This document shows positions 42,580 through 56,300 of a stretch of DNA of 64,000 bases, in pieces; the stretch's first letter is position 1; every line of letters begins with the position of its first letter. The notes beneath the pieces were generated by a model. That model was not told the DNA's origin. It saw nothing but the letters and a program-made list of their open reading frames with translations, and ran no database searches. The DNA is from Gonapodya prolifera JEL478 (lineage: Eukaryota; Monoblepharomycota; Monoblepharidomycetes; Monoblepharidales; Gonapodyaceae): contig KQ965837.1 of assembly GCA_001574975.1 (NCBI GenBank), positions 62,001-126,000 of the forward strand, read 5' to 3'. Made by a program: the position numbers and the translations under genes.

Positions 42580-45500
42580 ATGAGATTCAAAATGCGCGGG
42601 GAAATTCCCTTATATCTCGTCGCTATCACGGGAATATTGCTTGCTCCGTACGGGGGGATAGTTCATGCCCGGATTGCAGATGCCCAGTCTTTGGAAGAGT
42701 TGGGAAGTGGAGGTGATGAGCCTGGAATCGATGGAGGAGCCTGGCTGAACTTGACAGACGGTGAGCAATAGAAACGTTATGGTGTTTTTCGGTCTTCGTT
42801 GTCTGATCCCGCTGCGTCAGCGGGAAGCCTTGTGGATCGGGCGATTGAAATCTTGGTTGATGTTGCCGAAGAGTACGACGCCGATCCGGAGACCTACCAA
42901 CTGAAGTTTTCGTTCCAATCGAGCGCGCCCGACTCGGGGAGTGACTCTCGTGCGCCTCGGGTGTCTCCTTCTGTTGTGGATTCTTTTGCCAGCACGCTCA
43001 CTGGTCTCAACTTCGGAGCTACGGAACGACTTCCTGAACCATTCTATGTGTCGGACGCATTTTTTCTCGAGAGAGACGCGAGTTTACCTGAATTTGAAGT
43101 GGGGCCGCTTGTTCCGGACCGAGAACACGCAATGAAATTCTACCCCCTCGGTCCGGCCGAGGACGTTGCTTCGACAGACACGGCGTTCGAGAAACTACAG
43201 AAAGCGATTAAAATGCTTGAAGTTGCTGCATGGGATTTGGATTCAGAGGACGCGTCCTTTGCAATTGCCGAAATTAATCTGGTTAGTTCGCATTCTGAAA
43301 ACCGCGATATCTGCAATTTCTGAAAGCAACCTTTACGCCTTGAAGTTTGCATCTTTCTCTCACCCTCGCAACCTCACCCGCGCTCTGTCTTACTACGTAC
43401 GATGCGCACATCGATATGGAAATGCGACAGCGCAAGGGATTATCGGAAGTTTATATGCGTCTGGGATTGGCGCGCCTCGAGACCAAGGAAAGGTGAGAAC
43501 GAAGAAGCAATTAATTTAAAAACCGCCGACGCTTAGAAATAGTGTATCGCGACTCATTCTAGGCATTGCTTTACACGACTTTTGGCGCGTTAGGAGGCGA
43601 CGAAGCCTCAGAAATGGCACTCGGGTACCGATATATGGTGGGACTAGGTACACAAAAGAGCTGCCAGGAGTCTTTGTACTGGTACCGGAGAGCTGCTCAA
43701 CGAGGTGAACATGTTGTACAAATAATGGTCACGCCTGGTGACACTCCACCGCTCACTAAACTTCCACTCAGTCATATCTCTCTACCACATGCATGGACCG
43801 CTCGGTCCAATTCTTCCATCCGACGTGATACCCCTCTCGGCTCTCTACGGCGGCGTTTTCGGCCCTGGCGCATCCGGCTCTGACGCCCCTCGCGCCCCAT
43901 CCGGATCCAGCTCAATTACTGAGGCCGACATACTCCAGTTCTGGCAATACCAGGCGGAACGAGGCGATGCCGGGACGGCCGTCCAGTTGGGTCTGTGGCA
44001 CATTGATAACGGAGAGCCAGGTGACGGGCGGGACCCGGAGCAAGCGCGTGGTTGGTTCGAGCGCGCTGTGGGGGAAGAAATCGTCGAAGAGGCACGTCTG
44101 GCAAGAGTGCAAGAGGTTGAGGCGGGTGAGCCAGTGGAAGTGACTCCACCACCAGTTGGGCGAGCGGGAAGAAGGCACCCTGGAGAGCATCAAGGTGCTG
44201 CAGCGGCCGAACTTGGAGCGATGTACTTGCGGGGAAGGGGTGTGTCCCAGTCGAATGCTACAGCCCGAGTCTACTACGAGATTGCTGCCCAAGCAGACAT
44301 AGCTGTGGCGATTGAGGTCCTTGGATGCTTTTTGTGGGACGGGTCGGCGGGATACACAAGAGATCGCAAAAAGGCCCTCAGTATGTGGGCGTGGGCGGCT
44401 GAGCGAGGCGGGATCTCGGCGATGGGGAGGATGGGAGAGTGGCATTTGAGTGAGTTCCCGTTTGGCTTCGGTGAAAGTCGCTCTGCTGACCCCAGCCTGG
44501 ATACATTGCAGGTAAAGGAGAGTATCCTGGTGCTATAAAGTATCTCGCACCTGCTGCCAAAGGTGGCCACCTACCTTCGATGTACCTTTTGGGTGAAATG
44601 TACGCTGACGGACTGGGTATGGAGAAGTCATGCGATCTTGGTACCTCGGTAAGCTGCAACTGTTAATGACTGGATCGTCTTGAAAATGATTATTGTCCCA
44701 CTGCCTTACCACCAGTTTCTAAAATCAGTTGTTGAGCGACTCCACCCACTGAAGGAACCCCTTGCCGCCACCGCCCAGAACCTCTACTTACATGGCTCGC
44801 TCTCAACGTCGTACCTCTGCTACGCTCTCCTCTCTGAGCGGGGCTACGAGGCCGCGCAGGTCAACGTTGCTTGGTTGATCGACAGAGGCGCATACCCAGT
44901 CCCAGGCTCCATAGGACGGGAGCTCATTCCGAAGGGCATGTCCGAGTGGGAGGTGGCTCTGGCGTACTGGAACAGGGCGGCCAATCAGGGGAATGCGGAT
45001 GCCAGGGTCAAAGTGGGGGATTATTACCTTCGAGGGTGGGGATTGAAGCCAGCGGAAGATGGTGCAAACGAAAAGACCACAGCTGCGGAGGAGTCGAAAC
45101 AGGAGAAGACCAGTGCGAGCTCTGGTTCCACAGCTTCAAGAAACGCATTTTTGTCCCGACCACCGGGCCAACAGCTCATCTCCCACACTTCGTCCTTCGC
45201 GGCTCTCATGGACGAAGTAGCATTCCTTGTGTATGGGCGCCGCCTTTTTCTCACCTTGGACACCGAGGTGCCTGGATTTTCCAACCCGGATCCACGTCGT
45301 GCGATGATATATTACCAAATGGCGGCGGATAGCGATCGCAGCTCTGCTGGGATGTTCAATCTGGCGTGGATGTACGAGAACGGGATTGGAGTCGACCAAG
45401 TGAGTGCTCAATGGCGCCCACAGATTCTCTCGATCACGCTCATGCAAAAGTGTTACCATGCATGAAGGACTTCCATCTCGCGAAACGTTACTACGACCGC

Positions 45501-46052
45501 GCTTTGGCGATCAACCCACAATCATATTTACCTGTGAGCCTTGCGCTCACGAAGCTTTCATTGCGTCAGGTTTGGTGCCGAATCACGGGAACCTCACCTG
45601 TATCGTCCAGTAAACCGGCAAGTGGCCCAGTATCCGCTCAATTACCAAAGGATCCTCACACTGCTTCAGGATCGTCCTCCATCTCATCAGGTGACGAAGA
45701 AGGGGACTATCGGTGGTGGAAAAAGGAAGGGGCAAGAATAGAGCGACGAGTGGAGTGGGGACTGATCATGGTTCTCTCAGGCGTGCTAATGGTCCTTCTG
45801 AGAGTGAGGAGGCAGCGGCTCTTAGCACGAATGGCAGAGCGCACCCCTCCCCCTCGAGCGAACAATCTAGCGCCTCTGGCGCCAACACCAGGAGCGGTGG
45901 CAACTTCGCAAGCTCCGGTTTCAGACACGAATGTCGATGGCAGTCGCCCCAGCGCGAATGAAGGGACTTCGGCATCGAATAGTACAGGTGGAGGCGAGTC
46001 TGGTAGTGTGCGACAAGGACACACGCCTGGGCCAAGCGAAGGGGATGATTAA
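42580..46052 (+). CDS. HRD3: Hrd3/SEL1L, ER-associated degradation adaptor
   Basis: Luminal Sel1-repeat subunit of the Hrd1 ubiquitin-ligase complex that recruits misfolded proteins in the ER. An N-terminal signal peptide (GEIPLYLVAITGILLAPYG) is followed by many Sel1-type repeats: LSYYVRCAHRYGNATAQG, ALGYRYMVGLGTQKSC, AAELGAMYLRGRGVSQSN, AAQVNVAWLIDRGAYP, FNLAWMYENGIGVDQ and HLAKRYYDRALAINP. One C-terminal helix (GLIMVLSGVLMVLLRV) and a basic-to-Ser-rich tail end the protein. Exons: 42580-42760, 42821-43281, 43327-43492, 43563-43704, 43772-44449, 44512-44648, 44716-45399 and 45468-46052, about 1010 residues. The junction 43281/43327 does not keep phase. An alternative donor within 43240-43260 would restore frame but removes a good AEINL segment. 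The gene starts 116 bp after the TMC gene. Confidence 0.87.
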
Positions 46053-46202
46053 AATTTAATTTCTCGCTGTGATTGTATTCGAGTTTTTTCAAGCATATAC
46101 CTCCAATACCTGCGCTCATCGATATCTGCAGGTAACTTTCAGGTTGGTCAACTTTCCTTGTCCTGCGTGGCGAAACCTCACTCAGCGACCTCCGAGAGGA
46201 GA

Positions 46203-47822
<1,620 letters not shown>

Positions 47823-47983
47823 GCTCCCATCTGAAACCTTGCTGCATTCTGTAAAGCACGGGGGCGCCAATCATCTGTGTAAAACATACATTCCTGTCAT
47901 GACCGTTTGCAGCATTCTGTAGATTTACCTTTCCTCAAAATAATAACACCGAAAACTCATTATCTCTACCCCGAAATATTGCC

Positions 47984-49537
47984 TCACGCACAACCTTTTA
48001 TCCCAAGCCCCTTCACCAGCCAGACATCGTGGTTGTTGCAGATACAAAGCTCGTCCATATCAGGTCCTCCGAAACAGAAGTTAGCCGTCATCGTCGGGAT
48101 GTTCAGAGTGAACAGGTGTGTCGGTTCTGCTCCGGACGCACATAGTGGGGCGTACACGTCCACACCGTTGAATGTTGAGGAGTAGATCCGTCCCAGGGGA
48201 TCGTGCCGGATGCCGTCGGGGATGCCTGTGGGGTTGAAAGTCAAGTTAGTTTTGGTGACACTTGTGTGAAGCAAATAAACCAATGAAGGGCACCAGGCAC
48301 CATTTACTCACCATTCAGGGCGTCCATGAGAATCTTCGCGGTCCCCGAGATATCGCCCCACTTCCCAGAGTACTCTCCGACCGACGCCTCCACTTTGTCG
48401 ACCTCCTGGATCGCAACGGGGACCGTGAAGGCTTTGAGATGTGAGGTCGGGACATGTCCAGAACCTTAGGGTCCAAGTGGGCGGGGAGGCAGCCCCCGGA
48501 GTCCGCTACGACGAGCGTTGAGGGGGCAACAAAGGTGAGGCCGTTTGGCCTGCATGGGGCCGGGGTGGGGGTACATGTCGTAGAAACGCTGCAAGCACCG
48601 AATCTGTTGCGCTGCTGGGACAAGCTTACATGAGCATTCCTATGACGACTTTTTCAAGGGTGCCTTGTGGGTCCGAGAGGTGGAATCTGTACACAGCGGT
48701 CTCTGGTTGGGCGGGCATGAATCCGTGTCCTTCGACGCTACTGGGGTAGCATCCATCTAAAGAGTGAGATTGGACACAAAGAAAAATAACGATTGAAGTG
48801 ATGGTGAGAGGATAACGGTTGCTGCCGGCTGGCTTACAGGTCGGGTCGGTGAAGAGTACGCTCCCGTCAGGAAGCTCGATGACGTCGTTGGGAGAGTTGA
48901 ACGGCAGACCTTGGTAGTTGTCTACGAGGATTTTAGAAAGAATAGAAGCGATACCGGGCCGAATCAATTCCAATTCCAGCATCTGCAATCCACCAAGGCC
49001 ATCCCTTCGATAGATGAACATCAACCACTCACTTCTTCTCCACCGCCTCAATGTGGTCGCTCCTCTGTCCCCCTTGATTGTCGGGTACAACCTCGTAGGT
49101 CGCGGCACTGATCCTCCTCCCGGCGTGTTCGCAGCAAAGAATCACATCCCACTTTCGTTCACGCCCAAGCTTGGCGCCAGACTCGGCCGCGATGGCACTC
49201 AGACGGGGTGATGTAAACGTGCCATTTGTGAGACCGGTACCCCATCGGGCAAGACGAGTGTGTCCTGACATCAGGGGCTTGAGTGAAGGGTGGTGGGGGA
49301 AGTTTGGCGGCGAAACGTACCAGTTTTTCGGTCGACAGCCCACTGCTCCGACTTGGGAATGTCGGAGAACACGAACGCGTCTGCATGCTTGAGATAAGAG
49401 GGACCCTCCACCCACGTGTGGCCCTCGGCGACCTTCACGAAGCGGATGGACGATTGCACGTCTGCAGACGGCAGGAGGTGCGCGAGGGATGGATCCACCT
49501 GGGCGGCCGGATTGATGCTAAGATGTGGTCCCGTCAT
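47984..49537 (-). CDS. SMP-30/gluconolactonase-family lactonohydrolase
   Basis: Six-bladed beta-propeller hydrolase of sugar or other lactones, metal dependent. Exons on the minus strand: 49321-49537, 49044-49264, 48838-48982, 48630-48756, 48312-48549 and 47984-48225. Family landmarks: VEGPSYLKHADAFVFSDIP near the start, then CCEHAGRRIS, then GLPFNSPNDVIELPDG with FTDPT, MPNGLTFVAP with VADSG, and NGIPDGIRHDPLGRIYSS. Exon 48312-48549 is one base short. Its first half reads on in one frame and its second half (GSGHVPTSHLKAF onward) in the next, near 48470. The rest of the gene is intact, so this is a recent frameshift or a sequence error. The start is the Met before the conserved segment. Confidence 0.8.
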
Positions 49538-50018
49538 GTGAATTTTTGGGTTGTAGGGTCGAGTGAAGGGATGGGGGAGCGCAAAATTGAGTTTTTGGCG
49601 CTGGGTGAATTTTCGCCGATAGAGAGCAAGCCGAAGAACCCTCAACGGGCGTTTTCATCAAATGCAAAACGAATTACGCTATAACAGTTTACAAGAAATG
49701 TCTTCGTGAAATCTGGAGACTATTGGCATCGTGCGACCGTTGTTGGTTCACCACTTCACGCGACGCCTGTCGGGACACAACGATGCACGATCACTGCTTA
49801 AGCACTAAATCCCATTCTGCGGAAAGATTAGGATAGCATACGCTTTATAAACGTTCTCGGATCGGCATACATTCTTTAGCCCGACACCAACAGATAGAAT
49901 ACGAGATAACTGAAAGTAGGCTGTGATACTACTGACCCGGTTACACAAGTATAATCGAAAGTACATAATCGCGAAGCCCCAGTTGCTGGAATGCGTCAAA
50001 TGGCAACTGATTTCTGCA
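49538..50018. other. Intergenic stretch
   Basis: Between the lactonohydrolase start and the F-box gene end. No coding signal, repeat or RNA structure is seen. Confidence 0.45.
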
Positions 50019-51395
50019 CTAGTCGTTTTCCCGGTCCAACAGTCTCACGTGCATATCAGTCCCCCTCAAACGTGCTGTAAGCTCCGTTACAAAGCTTTGC
50101 CCGACCTCCCCCCGAGCACCAGACTCGACGAAATCAACACGCGTTGCTGAAATGGCGCAAAGTGCGACTGCCCAATCATCGACTAGCTGCGGGAGGATGC
50201 CAGGTACAGCTATTTCGACGTGCGTCAGGTTGGGGTAGCGTTGAGTGAGCATCACAAGGTCTCGCAGGGGAGGTGGAAGTTGACCAACATCAACGTTTCG
50301 GTTTGGAAGCTGCCCACGCTGTGTTTGTTCCGACTCTCCGTTGTTGTAAGAGCTGCACTCTGCTAAGACCGCTCGCAGAGAGCGCAGCCGGGCATGTGCT
50401 TCGGTGACTGCCCCCATCACGATTTCGTTCCCAGAACTTTGAGCATGTATTTCGGGCCAGGAGATATAATCTCCCTCCCCGTACGGGCATGCAGTAGGAA
50501 CACCACTGAGATGTCGGAGGTTGGGGAACGCAAACGGAACATCTTCATCCACAACCCGGCGAATGTCTGGCCACAAATCTGCCCGACACAAGTCCACCCA
50601 CTGCCAATGCTTCATAGCAAATCGTGGATACCAGTTCGAAATCGTCAGTGAGGTAATGCGTGATCGAACATCCAATGAGGTTGAGCCAAAGACTGTGCGA
50701 ATATTCATGGTTGGAAGTCCCCATCCATAGATGTCGAAATGTAGGGTCACGAGCTTAGGGAACACAGCAAACAGATGGTCTTCCGGTTTGAAAGCCGGAG
50801 TTGAGAAGACACGACTCGTCTTCGAGGACAGTTGAACTCGTCGAATAGCAGGTGCCTCAGTATGCTCCTCGGCCAGAATCATCAGTAGTCTGGGTGAGAC
50901 GACAAGTTTGTCGTACTCATGGAACCAATTCTGGGCTACAAGTTGAGGAATGGTCCGGAGCGCGTCGGGTGCGTTACGAGTGCTCAAAAAGCTGAGATCG
51001 AATGTGTACCGCGTGGCATTAATCCGTTGCCTTAGGTCCTCACCACTCGCAGCAAGGTCATTGAATATGACACGGCTTGCAGCGTGCGTTAGGAAGTCCC
51101 GCCCCTTCGTGATGTTTTCAAGGACGGATTCGGCGAGGTGCACTGTCACCGACACCACCGCGACAGGGTTGTTGAGCACCATCGAAGGCCAGAAAGCACT
51201 AAAAGGCACATATATTGTTGCGCCTGACGGAACCAGTACGGCGGTCAGGTGGACTGGAATGGCGCCGTTCGGGTGTGTCAGCATTCGCGATACGCGGCGC
51301 CATCGACGGCAGACGAGTGGTGTGTTGGTAAAAAGGAAGCGAGGGGGAAGCCGGGAGAGAACAAGGGACAGGACCTCGTCGGGAAGGGAAGTCAT
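50019..51395 (-). CDS. F-box protein, intact copy
   Basis: Intronless 458-codon protein. The N-terminus is an F-box (LPDEVLSLVLSRLPPRFLF, then PLVCRRWRRVSRM), the segment that binds Skp1 in SCF ubiquitin ligases. The remainder has loosely LRR-like segments (RITSLTISNWYP, FPNLRHLSGVP, RYPNLTHVEIAVPG) as in fungal F-box/LRR-like families that expand in tandem. A substrate cannot be inferred. A broken paralogue lies 167 bp upstream on the same strand and a more diverged relative lies near 57-58 kb on the other strand. Confidence 0.82.
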   Translation of the reverse strand: MTSLPDEVLSLVLSRLPPRFLFTNTPLVCRRWRRVSRMLTHPNGAIPVHLTAVLVPSGATIYVPFSAFWPSMVLNNPVAVVSVTVHLAESVLENITKGRDFLTHAASRVIFNDLAASGEDLRQRINATRYTFDLSFLSTRNAPDALRTIPQLVAQNWFHEYDKLVVSPRLLMILAEEHTEAPAIRRVQLSSKTSRVFSTPAFKPEDHLFAVFPKLVTLHFDIYGWGLPTMNIRTVFGSTSLDVRSRITSLTISNWYPRFAMKHWQWVDLCRADLWPDIRRVVDEDVPFAFPNLRHLSGVPTACPYGEGDYISWPEIHAQSSGNEIVMGAVTEAHARLRSLRAVLAECSSYNNGESEQTQRGQLPNRNVDVGQLPPPLRDLVMLTQRYPNLTHVEIAVPGILPQLVDDWAVALCAISATRVDFVESGARGEVGQSFVTELTARLRGTDMHVRLLDREND

Positions 51396-51562
51396 GGATC
51401 AAGTGTTTTTTTTTCATGGACAACCAATGTTCCCCAGGGGAAAAGGTTTCCGGTAGTGACAGTCCACATTTAATATGTGATTCATTTCAAACGTCGATCT
51501 CCATACGCTGTAAGAGCTGACAGCAGCGGGAATCCTCTGGGACGTGAAGAGAAATTGTATTG

Positions 51563-53125
51563 TCAAACTCGTCCCCCGTGATTGCTTCCACAAAACGAAG
51601 AAACAAAGCCACATCTTTGACATTGCTCGACACTAGGGCCCTTGCACACCCCTTCTACACATCCAACAACTTTCACCCCCTTCCCACTTCCCTTCATCAG
51701 TCTCACAACCTCCATCAGAAGCGTCCTATTTGCGTTCCATGCTGCATCTGACAGCACCACCAGCTCGACACCCGTTGCTGCAACGTCACACAGGGCTTCA
51801 CAACAGTCTTCCACACGATACTGGATGTGAAATTCAGGCACATCAACTTTGAGATGTGATAGGTTTGGGTATGTCTTCGCCAGTGAGACAAGGTCCCGAA
51901 GTGTTTGTGGAAGGGCGGCTTTCTCGTCAACAGGAGCTGATGCCTCTGGGTCGCTGTTTTCGACAGCTGTTGCAGGAAGTGCTGCAGGCAAAATGATCAT
52001 GTTCCAAAATCACACGCATAGTCCTCAATTGTGCGCGTGCCATATCTTGCACCCCGTGTGTTGCACTTCCTGGAAAGCTGTCAGCCAGCCCAGGAGCTTC
52101 TGCAGTGTGATTGGGCCAGGAAGGGAACTTGCTCGCACCGCACCTGTAGGCAATGGATATATTGCCAAGATGCCGGAGATTGGGAAACAAGACAGGTATG
52201 TTGTGATCAACAACTCTACCGATCCACTGCCAGGTATCTCGCCGATAACTTTCCATGTCAATCCCTTGCGAGGCCGAGATACTCCCGCGGATATGTGCAC
52301 ACCAGAAAGCAATGGTCAAAGACGTGATGCGAGATCTTGTATCTGCAGTGGTTTCCAGACCAACACAAAAGAATCTCCACAAGGACAATGGCTCGCCATC
52401 ATCGGGTGAAAAACGTCGAGATTTAGCACTGTCATGGCAGGAAACAAGGTGAATATGTTGCCTTTCGGAGGAATAGGTGGGCGAAAACGGTCATGGAAAC
52501 GGTGGATTGTCAGGCGAACCCTGCTGATTCGAGCCGAACTCGTCCCAGCTTCACAGAGAAGCTTTTGAACAGCTGGACAGACGGAAATCCCATCCTGGTC
52601 ACATAGCTACTCTCGCTGCACGAAGTCGATCACCTGGGGCATGCATATTGGTGCCTTCGGGGAGCCAGAGTCAGTTTCAGTTTCGCGCAAGTTGATGAGG
52701 TTGAGCGTGCACCGAACAGGGTTAAACCTTGCTTAGGCTGGTCCTTGTCCACCACATTTCGATTCAAGATAATGTCACCGACAGCATCTGCCAGATCACA
52801 GCGGGTCTGTCCTATTGGTGGAAGGTTGTTTCTTCCACCATCACACGCACCCATGCCATCCCGACGACGGGTTTCTCGCGCAGCGCCAATGGCCACACGT
52901 GAAAGAGAAACTTATCACCTGGCTCTAGCTCTGGAACCACAATCACTTCGAGGTGAACAGGGATCCTTTGGGGTGAGTCACCCCTCGCGCCACTCGATAC
53001 CACCGGCGAGACACGAGGGGTATGTATGTGAAGAGCGCGCGTGGTGGAAGATGAGTGAAGTCGAGGGAAAGCAGCTCGTCCGGGAGAGGAATCATTTGGA
53101 GTTGATTGATGCTGTGGACAACCAT
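51563..53125 (-). pseudogene. F-box protein pseudogene (tandem copy)
   Basis: Homologous along its length to the intact copy at 50019-51395 but split over three frames. N-terminal F-box: IPLPDELLSLDFTHLPP with PLVSRRWYRVAR. A second fragment in another frame reads VHLEVIVVPELEPGDKF. Further on come RSRITSLTIAFW with FPNLRHLGNIS, and finally LRDLVSLAKTYPNLSHLKV in a third frame. A large middle part is also shorter than in the intact copy. Several frameshifts and stops mean no full protein can be made. Introns could explain one break but not all. Confidence 0.75.
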
Positions 53126-53328
53126 TTCTATGAAGGAAAGAAGTCACTTTCCTTGACTAAAAATAAGGACTGCGTTTCTTCGTTAGCACATCAATCTAAA
53201 TTCATTACTTGTGAGCTTCCGATTAGTGAAGTAAATCTACTGCATTCATTACCGCCTCGTGCAACGCAACGGCCCGCCTCCCTCCTCCTGATGATAACCC
53301 CGGCCCCACCAACTCCGCATCCGCCCCC
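53126..53328. other. Intergenic stretch
   Basis: Short gap between the F-box pseudogene start and the 3' end of the C1/DysF gene. Nothing is recognised. Confidence 0.4.
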
Positions 53329-56300
53329 TTACGCCCAAACAACGTCCCTCACCCACCCTCTCCTCCTCGTCACCCTATCCCACCACCCGGCGTCCTTATC
53401 AACCTTAGTCCACTCCCGGTCGCAGTACACCCACCCAAGCGCATCCGCTGCCGTCCAGTACGTGTCATCCTCTCCCATTTCCTTTCCCTCCTTCGCTTCC
53501 ATCTCGCCGGCGCCGGCACCCCGCACCCGTGCTTGCCCATCCAGCCCACGCGCGACTCTCCAGCCCGCGTCGGCCCACCTTCCGCCTTCGGGTGCGGTAT
53601 GAAGGGCCTTTGGGGGGCGCGCTTGGGTGGACGTGGCGTCGGACCAGGCGGGCGGGTCGAATGGGTTGAGCGGGGATGTGGGGAGCCAGCCGAGGGCGGG
53701 CCACTGTGTGGTTGTTTTGAGTGGTCGCCGGTGTATAAGGGGAGAGGCCATGGGTTGAGGTTGAGGGTAGTGTTGGCGACGTGGTCAGGGGGGCAAGGTT
53801 GATCGTAGTTTTGGGGGAAGAGAGAGCAGGTTGTGAGACCACCACCCTGACACACTCCCATTTGTAACCCCTAATAAACCCCCGAACGGAGAGTTGATAC
53901 GCACCCACCGCTCATGCTCCACAATACACACTCTTTCCCTTCTCTCCATCTCCGCTCTCTCGTTCCCATTCCCGCCAACCTCCCCACTCGCCTCTTTCCC
54001 CTGTCCCTGTCCCCCCACGCCATCACCGCCAGCCCAACTCCCCCTCCTCACCAACGATCTGACACCGTTCCTGGCCCGCGTGCGCACGTGGAGCGCGAGA
54101 GAGAGGAAGCGAGACACGAGGAGCGAGCCGGAGGGGTGTGTGAGTGTGAATAAGAGGATGATGGTGAGGGCTTTGGGTTTGGTCGGGCGCGGGTTGTGGT
54201 GGTGGCGGGTGGCGGGTATGAGCTGCTCCGCCAGTGAGAACCAAAAAGCAACCGCAACACGTCCACCCACCAACACACACCCTCACGACCTCCCCCGGCA
54301 CCGCATACACTCCCACCAAGGTCGCGACCAAACTGAGCACTGTTCCCTGAAGCACGCGCCGGGTGACGTCGGGGCGGGACCAGTCGAGGAACTTGAGGAG
54401 GGAGCGGGCGAGGTTGTCGAGGAGGATGTGCGACGTCATGACGGTTTGGAGGAATCTGGGGGGTGGGTGGGCGGTGCGGGAGGTGAGCGATGTTACACAC
54501 GCGGTACAAAAAGATGAGACGTGCACGTGCTTCGTCCGGCTCCACTCTTTCTCAAGCATTTCCCCACCCCCTCCATTTCCCCTTCCCTTTCCCCAAACCC
54601 ACCTCAAATTTTTCTCCATATCCACACCCTCACCCCCCCTCACCGCCTCCACACCCTTCTCCACCTGCCTCGCCAATCCTGGCGGCAGGAACCCCGGTCC
54701 GCGGACCAGCGCTTCCGAAACAAGTGCGCGGGCGTGTGGTTGGACACGGGTGAGGAGGGAGGATGTGAGGCGGGTTGTGGTGGTGAGGAGGGTTGGTGTG
54801 GCGGTGGTGCTGGTGGAGCTTGGACGTGAGGGAACCGGTGTTTCGGGGTCAGGTTTTGGCTCTGTATCGCCGCCCTCGCCGTTTGCGTCACGCTGCTGCC
54901 TCTCTCGCTCCAGTTCCTGCTCCTTCTGCTTCTCGAGCCAATTGACGTGAATGATCCTTAGAACGGCGATATGTGGGAGGACGAGGAGGAGTTCTGGGCG
55001 GAGTGCTGGGTGTGTGGGACGGGGGAAGGGAAAGGGGAAGGGAAGAGTGAGTGGTGACGAACATTGACATCAATCGCCTTTAGACACTCGCACTCCGCGC
55101 AGGATCATTAGCTTCCGGCGGGAGTATGCGCTCCGCGTAGGGTCATTCTCAGGCCAGAGTTTATTCGCCTCCGGCAGGAATACGCTCCACGTGGACCATT
55201 TCGCTTTGCGATGGAAACTCGCCTCCGGCAGACAGCCTCCTTTCGCTCGGTCCTCGGTGGGCACTTCGTGCCTAGGCCTCGGACAGCTCGGTCTTCCGTG
55301 CTTCGCACTCCAGACCTCGCGGACTCACCAACAACAACCCCACCCGTCACCACCCCCCCCGTCCACGCCACATCCTCCCACGCCAGTACCCTCACCAACC
55401 CATCAAACCCATCCGCCAGCGGGCCAGCCTTTTGAGCAAATTCGAGCGAGACTCGGGGCATTGTGTGGATGAGGTCGAGAGGTGGGCCTGGTGAGAGGGA
55501 CCGAATCAGGGCGTTTATGTTGATGGTGGGCGAGGAGGTGGTGGTGAGGGAGGGAGAGGGGGAAGGAGGCGGGGTGGAAGGGATGGCAGAGGTGGAGGAC
55601 GAAGGAGGAGGTGGAGACAAGTGAGACGGAACCGACTCTGTACGTCTTGCAGGTGAGTCTGGCAGGGTGTACGCTCTCTGCGGTCTCGTCTGCGCCTGCT
55701 GCCCGCCCCTTCCATCCCCATTCTCCGCCGCCGCCGCCGCCGACACTCCCTGGACGGGCGTGCTCGCCCTGCGCCCCTGCGCTCCCGCGGGTGCCACGCC
55801 CACAACACGGGGCATGCGGGCAGTCGCGACGTCGCACGAGAGGTCGGCGATGAGGTGCTCGCATGCGTAGTGGCATGTGATGTTGCATGCTTTGCACGGC
55901 GTGGGGGCGCGTCGGGGGGAGAGTGGGCGGTGGCAGGCAGGCGGGGTCGGGGGAGAGTGGGCGGTTGCAGGCAGGCGGGGCGGGAAGGTGAAGCCCAAAG
56001 GAGCATAAGAGGCGGGAAGTGGGAAGGAAAGAAGACGCACCCTGGCACTTGAGTCCTTGCTTATGCAGCCCCCACAGCACATCCTTCAGCCCCGACAGCC
56101 CACAGTCCCACCACCAGGAGTGAGTCAGCAGTCAGCACACGCAAAGCCCCCGTCTGCGCCACAGCCACAGCCACTCACGCCGCACAGATCGCACCGCGTG
56201 GGGTGCAGAAACGTCGTGGAGTTGAGCAGGTGCCGCATCCACGGGGAGACGGGGCGGAAGAGGGGGAATGGGAGATGCTGCGGTCGCTGCGGACACGGGG

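Noticed and set aside
54023-54676. Several alternative minus-strand frames in the C1/DysF gene
   Set aside because: Only one frame keeps the Pex23-like helices; the others are GC-rich shadows.
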